Assembly (NCBI GenBank): GCA_002366835.1
Contig: DFBZ01000151.1
Coordinates: forward strand, 1 to 9,472
DNA from: Gammaproteobacteria bacterium UBA3067
GTDB lineage: Bacteria; Pseudomonadota; Gammaproteobacteria; Pseudomonadales; UBA3067
Reading direction: 5' to 3'
DNA: 9,472 nucleotides
The first letter of the stretch is position 1, and each line of letters begins with the position of its first letter. Positions 1 to 5,848 of this stretch are shown in pieces. The notes beneath the pieces are model-generated. The model worked only from the letters and a program-made list of their open reading frames with translations, was not told where the DNA came from and searched no databases. Both the position numbers and the translations under genes were made by a program.

Positions 1-1
1 T

Positions 2-103
2 TCAACGATTAAAGGTGGCTCAGGTGGTGGCGGGAACTTTGATGCTTTTCTAATTATTTATATTATATTTGCTCTATTCTTCAGGCGCGTAGGAACAAAG
101 TAA
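2..103 (+). CDS. C-terminal end of an exported protein with a GlyGly-CTERM-like sorting tail (partial)
   Basis: The frame is open from the window edge and gives 33 residues before TAA at 101-103, so only the end of a gene is present. The visible tail reads STIK, then a glycine-rich stretch (GGSGGGG), then N-F and a hydrophobic segment (DAFLIIYIIFALFF), then RR and a short VGTK end. The order Gly-rich motif, one membrane helix and a basic cluster at the extreme C terminus is that of GlyGly-CTERM proteins. In that family the tail is cleaved by rhombosortase, a rhomboid-type intramembrane protease, during export and surface maturation. The body of the protein lies outside the window, so its function is unknown. 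A plain C-terminal membrane anchor is the alternative. Glycine and hydrophobic codons continue without interruption, which makes a chance open frame less likely, but 33 residues is little evidence. Confidence 0.6.
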   Translation, partial: STIKGGSGGGGNFDAFLIIYIIFALFFRRVGTK

Positions 104-286
104 TAAATAACCGTCTGTGCTCCGTCCCCTCCTGTTGTTGTTAAAGACTGCATGGCTCGCTCTCTTAGTACCTTGAATGCTCTGTTCGTATCTTTGCCCC
201 TTTCTTCTTGCAAATCTATTAATTCGTCTATGCTGAAAAGAGCCCAAAAGTTTCAAATAGGGACGTTTTTTTGCTAGGGGAAAACT
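104..286 (+). promoter_or_regulatory. Leader region of the chemoreceptor gene with its Shine-Dalgarno site
   Basis: This 183-bp non-coding stretch lies between the upstream gene and the chemoreceptor on the same strand. An AGGGG Shine-Dalgarno-like site at 276-280 sits 6 bases before the ATG at 287. I see no convincing terminator hairpin for the upstream gene. A weak sigma-70-like pair, TTGCAA at 208-213 and TATGCT at 229-234, has a short 15-base spacer and is only a candidate. I do not see a good sigma-28 (flagellar class) promoter, although chemoreceptor genes often use one. Confidence 0.4.
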
Positions 287-3007
287 ATGAGCGTGAATGC
301 CCAAAGAATTAATGAAGAAATATACTTGGAAGAGGGGCAAACACTCGTTTCCAGAACCGATCTCAGAGGTGTTATCACCTTTGTGAATAAAGAGTTTGTT
401 GAAATTAGTGGCTATTCCGAAGCCGAACTTATGGGTAGTCCACACAATATGGTGCGCCACCCTGATATGCCCTCTGCAGCGTTCGAGGATTTATGGAGCA
501 CGGTGGGTCAAGGTAAGCCCTGGGTTGGTATTGTAAAAAATCTAACGAAAAGTGGTGGTTTCTACTGGGTAGAAGCCCGTGTTATTCCCGTGTGGAAAGA
601 TGGCTCTATTGTCGAGTATATGTCGGTACGCAGAAAACCCTCACGAGAACAAATCGCTGAGGCGGAAAGCCTTTATCGCGACCTGCGGGCTGGAAAAGAG
701 CCTGCTCTAAGTACAAGTGAAAAGTTTCAGAAAAAGCTTGCCAAAATGTCAATAAAATCCAAGCTGAGTGTGTTGTTGGGGCTCGCTGCAATATCCTTTG
801 TTTTAGTTTCTGCCTTTAGTTTTAAGTTTTTCGGAGCAAGCTCAGAAATCACTAACCTCGTGATGGTTTTTGCGGCTTTCTTTGTCCTTTTGTCCTCCTC
901 ATTTTATTTTTTCCTTAATCGCTTTGTTCTGGCTAACACTTTAGAATTATTAGAATATTTTAAGAATATTGCTGGCGGCCGCTTTGATGAGAGAATAAAT
1001 ATCAGTAAAGATGATGAAATCGGACAGCTGATGCAAATGTTGCATACGGTTCAAACCAAATTGAATTTTGAACTCGAATATACAAATAATCTCGCGGCGA
1101 AAGCGACCACAATCAAAAATGCCCTCGATGTTTGTGATACCAATGTCATGATTGCGGATAACAGCTTTAATATAAGCTATCTTAATGCAGCGGTTCACAT
1201 CATGTTTAAAGATGCAGAGTTTGATTTAAAGAAAGACCTCCCTGACTTCAGCGCCGATGATTTGATTGGCAAAAACATCGATGTTTTTCATAAAAAACCA
1301 ATGCATCAGCGGCATGTACTTGCCGAGATGACAAAACCATTTAACTCAAGAATTAATGTGGGTGGGCGAACCTTTGATTTAATTGCTACGCCGGTTAAAG
1401 ATGAGGGGGGGCAGCGTTTGGGCACCGTGGTGGAATGGGCGGATATGACTGCCGAGCTCGCTCGTCTTGAGCAGGAAAAGGTTGTCGCTGACGCGAACGC
1501 ACGATTAAAGCAAACCTTAGATAGTGTTTCCTCTAATGTAATGGTGGCAGACAACGATTTAAATATTATATATATGAACGAAGCTGCCAACTCCTTAATG
1601 TCGGGCGTAGAGTCAGACCTGAAAAAAGATCTTTCTGCATTTGATGCAAAAAACTTAATTGGGCAAAATATTGATATTTTTCATAAGAACCCAGCACATC
1701 AGCGCGGATTGCTAGAAAAGCTTTCGGCAACGCATGATGCTCAGTTTGTGGTAGGTGGGCGTACCATGGCATTTGTCGCCAACCCGGTATTTAACGAAAC
1801 GGGCGAGCGTTTGGGTACAGCCGTTGAGTGGTCGGATCGAACATCCGAAGTGTCAATCGAAAACGAAATTGAGGATCTCGTACAATCGGCAGTTGACGGG
1901 GATTTGTCAAAACGGGTTAGCCTGGGTGATAAAGAGGGCTTTTTCCGGGTGCTTGCAGAAGGCTTGAATACCTTGGTGGAAACCTCAGAGAAAGTAGTTA
2001 TGGATACGGGAGCGGTATTGTCTTCGCTTTCTGAGGGTGATTTAACCTCCACCATTAATAATGACTACGGCGGGACTTTTGGTGAGCTGAAAACAAATGC
2101 AAACAAAACCGTAGAGAACCTCACCAAAATTATTACCCAGGTGCGTGCAGCTGCCAACTCTGTTGCATCGGGTGCTGACGAAATTGCACGCGGCAATGCC
2201 GACTTGAGACAGAGGACGGAAGAGCAGGCCAGCTCACTTGAGGAAACCGCCTCGAGCATGGAAGAAATGACGAGTGTTGTCAGGCAGAGTTCCGATAACG
2301 CCAATAATGCCAGGGAGCTTTCTGATGATGCTCTGGGTAAGGCCCGTGCCGGAGGCAACGTAGTCAAGGATGCGGTGGTCTCTATGGGGGATATATTAAG
2401 CTCCAGCAAAAAGATTGCAGAAATAATCGGTGTTATTGATGAGATAGCATTTCAAACCAATTTACTTGCATTAAACGCTGCAGTAGAAGCAGCGCGCGCC
2501 GGAGAGCAGGGGCGTGGATTCGCCGTAGTGGCAAGTGAAGTAAGAAGTCTTTCTCAGCGCTCAGCGAATGCTGCGAAAGAAATAAAAGAATTAATCCAGG
2601 ACAGTGTTGCGCAAGTTGAGAACGGAGTAGAGCTTGTTAATAAAACAGGAGACACCCTTGGGCAAATTGTTGACTCTGTTGAGCAAGTGAATAGCAGCAC
2701 TAATGATATTTCAAGTGCCGCCTCTGAGCAAACGGATGGCATCGAACAAATAAACAAAGCCGTGGGGCAAATGGATGAAATGACCCAACAAAATGCGGCG
2801 TTAGTTGAACAGGCTTCTGCAGCCAGCGAAAATATGGCTGAACAAGCCAAGAAGATGCGCGAGCTTATGGGGTTTTTTACGATGATGGGTGGTGCTGAAG
2901 CCTTTTCACCGCCTGTAGTAAGCGCAGCTATCAATCACTCTGGTTCTTCTCAATCCGAAGTCAAGGATGATGGATATGGTGGCGGTGAGGACTGGGAAGA
3001 GTTCTAG
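287..3007 (+). CDS. Aer-type methyl-accepting chemotaxis protein with one flavin-type and two heme-type PAS domains
   Basis: This is a membrane chemoreceptor that should control the CheA kinase through CheW, probably in response to oxygen or redox state. Residues 1-120 form an Aer-like PAS. N34, R57, H58, D60, W70 and W79 fall at the same numbers as the flavin-pocket residues of E. coli Aer, with the motif PHNMVRHPDMP, which also fixes the ATG at 287 as start. Two hydrophobic segments (about 160-182 and 190-210) make a membrane hairpin with almost no periplasmic loop, followed by HAMP (about 211-260). Two tandem PAS units follow (276-390 and 407-521), each with an IDxFHKxPxHQR motif and a VEW near its end. 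Two HAMP-like segments come next (about 525-620). The kinase-control domain (about 625-862) has its hairpin tip near 722-745 (FQTNLLALNAAVEAARAGEQ). A linker of about 40 residues ends in DWEEF (902-906), like a CheR/CheB docking pentapeptide. At 906 residues it is much longer than E. coli Aer (506). The receptor class is certain; the bound cofactors are inferred from residues. Confidence 0.93.
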   Translation: MSVNAQRINEEIYLEEGQTLVSRTDLRGVITFVNKEFVEISGYSEAELMGSPHNMVRHPDMPSAAFEDLWSTVGQGKPWVGIVKNLTKSGGFYWVEARVIPVWKDGSIVEYMSVRRKPSREQIAEAESLYRDLRAGKEPALSTSEKFQKKLAKMSIKSKLSVLLGLAAISFVLVSAFSFKFFGASSEITNLVMVFAAFFVLLSSSFYFFLNRFVLANTLELLEYFKNIAGGRFDERINISKDDEIGQLMQMLHTVQTKLNFELEYTNNLAAKATTIKNALDVCDTNVMIADNSFNISYLNAAVHIMFKDAEFDLKKDLPDFSADDLIGKNIDVFHKKPMHQRHVLAEMTKPFNSRINVGGRTFDLIATPVKDEGGQRLGTVVEWADMTAELARLEQEKVVADANARLKQTLDSVSSNVMVADNDLNIIYMNEAANSLMSGVESDLKKDLSAFDAKNLIGQNIDIFHKNPAHQRGLLEKLSATHDAQFVVGGRTMAFVANPVFNETGERLGTAVEWSDRTSEVSIENEIEDLVQSAVDGDLSKRVSLGDKEGFFRVLAEGLNTLVETSEKVVMDTGAVLSSLSEGDLTSTINNDYGGTFGELKTNANKTVENLTKIITQVRAAANSVASGADEIARGNADLRQRTEEQASSLEETASSMEEMTSVVRQSSDNANNARELSDDALGKARAGGNVVKDAVVSMGDILSSSKKIAEIIGVIDEIAFQTNLLALNAAVEAARAGEQGRGFAVVASEVRSLSQRSANAAKEIKELIQDSVAQVENGVELVNKTGDTLGQIVDSVEQVNSSTNDISSAASEQTDGIEQINKAVGQMDEMTQQNAALVEQASAASENMAEQAKKMRELMGFFTMMGGAEAFSPPVVSAAINHSGSSQSEVKDDGYGGGEDWEEF
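1112..1849 (+). repeat. Tandem duplication of a PAS module inside the chemoreceptor gene
   Basis: Residues 276-390 and 407-521 align without a single gap at a constant offset of 131 residues (393 bp). By hand count about half of the 115 positions are identical. Shared blocks include NVM.AD, DLKKDL, LIG.NID.FHK.P.HQR, VGGRT and RLGT.VEW.D.T.E. The duplicated unit includes the helical linker between PAS cores (residues 391-406), so the repeat preserves coiled-coil phasing. Divergence to about 50% identity says the duplication is old, or that both units came together from a two-PAS ancestor such as a Vibrio-type Aer2. Confidence 0.85.
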
Positions 3008-3025
3008 TCAGCTGCCAAGTCTGAT

Positions 3026-3041
3026 GGTTTGGTCGCAAACC
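3026..3041. other. Small hairpin just after the chemoreceptor stop codon
   Basis: GGTTTG at 3026-3031 and CAAACC at 3036-3041 can pair around a GTCG loop. A second GGTTTG at 3047-3052 could pair with the same CAAACC instead. No T run follows, so this is not a terminator by itself; it may stabilise the mRNA 3' end or be incidental. Confidence 0.35.
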
Positions 3042-3058
3042 TAGCTGGTTTGCCAAGG

Positions 3059-3089
3059 TCCTCGTCATTAGGCGGGGATTTTTTGTTTT
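3059..3089 (+). terminator. Probable rho-independent terminator of the chemoreceptor gene
   Basis: TCCTCG at 3059-3064 pairs with CGGGGA at 3073-3078 (one G-T wobble) around an 8-base loop. A run of six T (3079-3084), a G and four more T follow directly. It lies 52 bases after the stop codon. The stem is short, but the T tract is good. Confidence 0.55.
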
Positions 3090-3104
3090 CGCACGGGTAT
3101 AAAC

Positions 3105-3134
3105 AACAAACCCCGCCTGGTGGCGGGGTTTGTT
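3105..3134. terminator. Strong bidirectional terminator between converging genes
   Basis: A perfect 13-bp stem, arms 3105-3117 and 3122-3134, surrounds a TGGT loop. The core is CCCCGCC against GGCGGGG, and the outer part is AACAAA against TTTGTT. Both strands therefore end the hairpin in a T-rich stretch, so it can serve the chemoreceptor on the plus strand and the dehydrogenase on the minus strand. It lies 50 bases past the end of the dehydrogenase gene. Confidence 0.85.
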
Positions 3135-3183
3135 TACGACATGAGGCCTCGCAGTTACGAGATCTACTATTGCCTATGCCAAC

Positions 3184-4086
3184 TTACTTGTTTTGCAAGT
3201 TAGACATTGGGCCCATCATGGCTTCCTGCGTACCTGCTGGGTGAGTTGTATTTTCACTGAAATCTACAACTGCGTCCCAACCTTCAGAAATACTTTCAGC
3301 TGAAATGTTGTCAACAGGCAAGCCAAGACCGTTGGTACGCTCCCAACGAAGCTTCGCAAACCAGCCGCAGCCCACTTCAAATAGTCCGCCAGTTTCAGTA
3401 CTGCTCTCGTGGCAAAGATATGAAACGAGAGGAGATACGTATTCAGGCTTAAGATTTTTAAGAATATCGGGGGGCATAACAGTTTCAGTTAAACGTGAAG
3501 CCGCGATTGGCGCAATAGAGTTAACGAAAATATTACGCTTCTGACCTTCGATAGCCAGTGTTTGAGTTAAGCCGTGAAGGCCTAGCTTGGCCATGCTGTA
3601 GTTAGCTTGGCCAAAGTTACCGTAGATGCCAGCGGCTGAAGCGGTGTTTATAATGCGCCCGTACTGCTGCTCACGCATGTGAGGCCATGCGGCATGAGCG
3701 ACTTTGTAAGAACCCTTGACATGAACACGGTAGATAAGATCCCAGTCATCGTCAGTCATTTTGTGAAAGCTTTTGTCGCGCAAGATGCCGGCGTTGTTTA
3801 CAACAACATCGATGCGACCAAAAGTATCCATAGCTGTTTGAACGATTTTGTCGCCATCTTCAACAGAGTCAAAGTTTGCAACAGCTTCGCCGCCAGCGGC
3901 CTTGATTTCGTCTACAACAACTTGTGCAGGTGCTGCATCAGCACCGTCGCCAAAGGCGCTTCCGCCCAAATCGTTTACAACTACCTTGGCGCCGCGCTTG
4001 GCGAACTCAAGAGCATGTGATTTACCTAGGCCGTTACCAGCACCGGTAATAATGACAACCTTGTCATCAAAACGTAAATCAGACAT
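3184..4086 (-). CDS. SDR-family dehydrogenase, MFE-2/17-beta-HSD4-like (3R)-hydroxyacyl-CoA dehydrogenase type
   Basis: This is a cytoplasmic NAD(P)(H)-dependent short-chain dehydrogenase of 300 residues. The cofactor motif TGAGNGLG is at residues 14-21, N38-D39-L40-G41-G42 follows the second strand, and NNAGILRDKSF starts at 97. The catalytic set is S150, Y163 and K167 (YSMAK). H122 (RVHVKG) stands where classical SDRs often have Asn, as in the dehydrogenase domain of peroxisomal multifunctional enzyme 2. Other shared blocks are GRIINTASAAGIYGNFGQAN, a SIAP block, TVMP, LKPEYV and GGLFEVG followed by LRWERT. The C-terminal extension after about 240 is also typical of that group rather than of FabG (about 245 residues). 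The likely role is oxidation of 3-hydroxyacyl-CoA or a related hydroxy compound in fatty-acid or steroid-like breakdown. Bacterial homologues are annotated loosely, so the substrate is uncertain. It stands alone: no hydratase or thiolase gene is next to it. Confidence 0.9.
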   Translation of the reverse strand: MSDLRFDDKVVIITGAGNGLGKSHALEFAKRGAKVVVNDLGGSAFGDGADAAPAQVVVDEIKAAGGEAVANFDSVEDGDKIVQTAMDTFGRIDVVVNNAGILRDKSFHKMTDDDWDLIYRVHVKGSYKVAHAAWPHMREQQYGRIINTASAAGIYGNFGQANYSMAKLGLHGLTQTLAIEGQKRNIFVNSIAPIAASRLTETVMPPDILKNLKPEYVSPLVSYLCHESSTETGGLFEVGCGWFAKLRWERTNGLGLPVDNISAESISEGWDAVVDFSENTTHPAGTQEAMMGPMSNLQNK

Positions 4087-4094
4087 TTAAACTA

Positions 4095-4099
4095 CCTCC
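4095..4099 (-). promoter_or_regulatory. Shine-Dalgarno site of the dehydrogenase gene
   Basis: On the minus strand this reads GGAGG, 8 bases before the ATG at 4086-4084. It is the best ribosome binding site in the window and confirms the start, which is also where the family's usual short N-terminal lead begins. Confidence 0.8.
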
Positions 4100-4191
4100 A
4101 TTTGGCATGTTTTTAGTTTTGCTTTATTGATGTAACCCTTACTTTTGACCTAACCACTTGAATAACCAGCTAGAGATCTTAAAGTGGGAGT

Positions 4192-4206
4192 ATTTTCCAC
4201 GAAAAT
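4192..4206. promoter_or_regulatory. Perfect inverted repeat upstream of the dehydrogenase (possible operator)
   Basis: ATTTTC-CAC-GAAAAT is a perfect 6-bp inverted repeat with a 3-base centre, 106 bases upstream of the dehydrogenase start codon. Size and symmetry fit a dimeric repressor site, and fatty-acid degradation genes are often under TetR-type control. No regulator gene lies beside it and the motif is AT-rich, so chance is possible. Confidence 0.35.
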
Positions 4207-4339
4207 GACGCTTAGTGCTATAGAAAATGGGGGAAAGAGGGCCACGATTATTAATTTTGTTTACTCAGGTAATAGTCGCCCTTGCTGGCATCGTGGTGTG
4301 TCCTAGTAAGGGGCTGATGATAGCGTAACTCTAGGTTTT

Positions 4340-4390
4340 AAGCTGTAGTACTAACACTGTTTCTAAAGACTAAACTAAAAGCTGTAATAC
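4340..4390. repeat. Pair of 12-bp direct repeats in the non-coding region
   Basis: AAGCTGTAGTAC at 4340-4351 and AAGCTGTAATAC at 4379-4390 differ at one base, and their starts are 39 bp apart. They may be two sites for one DNA-binding protein, or relics of a local duplication. No function can be assigned. Confidence 0.35.
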
Positions 4391-4424
4391 CATACGGGGG
4401 TCTTTGTATCAGTAATATGTGACG

Positions 4425-4448
4425 TTGTCAAAGCCAGCCTGGTGACAA
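4425..4448. other. Interrupted palindrome in the non-coding region
   Basis: TTGTCA at 4425-4430 and TGACAA at 4443-4448 flank CCAG-C-CTGG (4434-4442), giving nested symmetry with a 3-base bulge. On the minus strand it lies about 87-110 bases after the PAS-PAS-receiver stop codon. It lacks a following T tract, so it looks more like a binding site or an RNA 3'-end structure than a terminator. Confidence 0.3.
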
Positions 4449-4534
4449 AATCCATATGAGAGAGGGGAGGCTAGGAGTAATATCTAAGGCGAAGTGGGTA
4501 GGCTGAAGGCGGGGCAAGCACGGAGCTTTTTCTC

Positions 4535-5797
4535 TTAGTTGCTATCCAGTAAGGTAGAGACCAAGTCGAGCAACTGATGGCTGGAGTAGGGTTTATTGAT
4601 TTGAGCGAGGGCCTTAAGGGGGTTTTCATCTGCTAAGTGACTGTTAAAACCGGATGCTAAAAGTATCTTGAGATCTGGATTAATTTCGAGGGCTTTTTCG
4701 GCAAGCTGGTAGCCATCGAGTTCGGGCATCATTATATCGGTGATAAGAAGTGATATTGAATTGCTCTCTTTGTCTAGTAGTTCAAGAGCGTGCATCGCGC
4801 TTTTAGGGCAGAGCACCTCGAAACCGGCGATTTCCAATATTTCCTTGGTCAATTCACGCATCTGGGCGTCATCATCCACTACAATGATTTTGGGAGGAGT
4901 ACCCAAAGGGTCGGGGGTGGCGGTCGCACCAGCCTCATATACGTTGACACTTTCCTGGGTTGTCGTTAAGCCTTTCTCAAGGTTCATATCGATCAGTTTG
5001 TTACAGATAAAGCCGATGCTATATGTTTCTCCGTTTTTATCGAATAGCGGGAATTTCGTTAATGTGCATTTTTGTCCGTCTAGCTGGTTTTTGCTTTTGA
5101 ATAAGCTGAACATATATTTGATGGGTGCTGCAGTCTGTAGCACCTCTTGATCCTGTTCTTTGTACAGGATGGTGTTTTCGCCAGGAAATACCTCTGCGCT
5201 GGCTTGGCCGAGGCAGCTTTCTTTACTGCGCCCTAAAAGTTCTGCGAAGGCCTCATTGACAAGAGTAAGCTGTCCGTTGAGGTTTGTGATTCCCATTGGA
5301 AGCGGAAAGTTGTCAATAATTGACTGAAGGGTATTGTTAGAGTTGGCAAGCTGCTCCTCTAGCTCAAGGCTGTTGGTGATATCCCTAAAGCTTAGAGCTA
5401 CTCCGGTGAGCTGAGACTGCTCGTCAAATAATGGCATTGCCGCATGGTTTACCATGTATTTTTTGCCCGACAGAGAGGTGAGCTCTATTGGGGCAGACGG
5501 GGCGCTTGCGTTGCTGCTCTCCAAAATATGCTGTGTTAGTGGACTGCTTTTGGTCGCATTGCCAAAGTTGGCACCGTAAACAAGGCCTATGTCTTGCTGA
5601 AGTGCCTCACTTTCTGACCAGCCTGTTAATTTTTCTGCTCTGGCATTCATCTGAGTGATGATGCCGGCCGCGTTTATCGCAATAATGCCGCAGCCCTGTT
5701 GATCCAACACAGACAGCAGCGCTTCAGAACTTAATTTTGGTTTATTGTTTTTCAAGTAATACCCATTATTTATGAGAATAATACTGGGCAGATTCAC
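4535..5797 (-). CDS. PAS-PAS-receiver protein without a histidine kinase domain
   Basis: This is a 420-residue soluble signalling protein with no membrane segment. PAS 1 spans about residues 24-130 (GIIAINAAGIITQMNARAEK, then GWSESEA and SFRDITNSLE) and PAS 2 about 145-265 (MGITNLNGQLTLVNEAFAEL, then LGRSKES). A Pro/Ala-rich linker leads to a receiver at about 302-418. The receiver has the acidic triad D308-D309-D310, the phosphorylation site D354 in TDIMMPELDG, S382 in LLASG and K402 in NKPYS, so it should be phosphorylatable. There is no HisKA/HATPase region, DNA-binding domain, GGDEF or EAL. The receiver resembles the trailing receiver of hybrid sensor kinases, so this may be a hybrid that lost its kinase, or a phosphate sink or adaptor for another kinase. 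The start is a GTG at 5797-5795 with poor Shine-Dalgarno support; a TTG 14 codons later is possible and would not affect the domains. The gene follows the lipoprotein gene by 51 bp. Confidence 0.85.
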   Translation of the reverse strand: MNLPSIILINNGYYLKNNKPKLSSEALLSVLDQQGCGIIAINAAGIITQMNARAEKLTGWSESEALQQDIGLVYGANFGNATKSSPLTQHILESSNASAPSAPIELTSLSGKKYMVNHAAMPLFDEQSQLTGVALSFRDITNSLELEEQLANSNNTLQSIIDNFPLPMGITNLNGQLTLVNEAFAELLGRSKESCLGQASAEVFPGENTILYKEQDQEVLQTAAPIKYMFSLFKSKNQLDGQKCTLTKFPLFDKNGETYSIGFICNKLIDMNLEKGLTTTQESVNVYEAGATATPDPLGTPPKIIVVDDDAQMRELTKEILEIAGFEVLCPKSAMHALELLDKESNSISLLITDIMMPELDGYQLAEKALEINPDLKILLASGFNSHLADENPLKALAQINKPYSSHQLLDLVSTLLDSN

Positions 5798-5848
5798 TAA
5801 AATACGTTGAGTAGTAAAGCCCCCACTCTCAGTATAGGTGTAGTTTGT

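Larger units (their letters stand above)
4087..4534. other. 448-bp non-coding region upstream of the dehydrogenase
   Basis: This stretch lies between the start of the dehydrogenase gene and the end of the PAS-PAS-receiver gene, both on the minus strand. It should hold the dehydrogenase promoter and the 3' end of the upstream transcript. I find no protein-like reading frame in it. I could not pick a clear -35/-10 pair, and there is no obvious hairpin plus T tract after the receiver gene. It does contain an inverted repeat at 4192-4206, a direct repeat at 4340-4390 and a palindrome at 4425-4448, listed separately. Confidence 0.6.

Noticed and set aside
261..274. A GG-N10-GC pattern followed by T, resembling a sigma-54 promoter, just before the chemoreceptor start
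   Set aside because: Transcription would begin about 12 bases after the GC, at the ATG itself, removing the AGGGG ribosome binding site at 276-280; the -24 half also matches poorly beyond GG.
2065..2934. Long minus-strand open frames antisense to the chemoreceptor signalling domain
   Set aside because: They are Ser/Ala/Cys/Thr-rich shadows of the coiled-coil codons, with no domain resemblance and no ribosome binding site; the plus-strand protein is unmistakable.
4242..4296. Inverted repeat CCACGAT / ATCGTGG
   Set aside because: The arms are only 7 bp with a 41-base loop and no T tract; such a match is expected by chance in this length.
4205..4306. A 33-codon open frame on the plus strand in the non-coding region
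   Set aside because: It has no Shine-Dalgarno site, no recognisable composition or motif, and its ATG overlaps the inverted repeat at 4192-4206.
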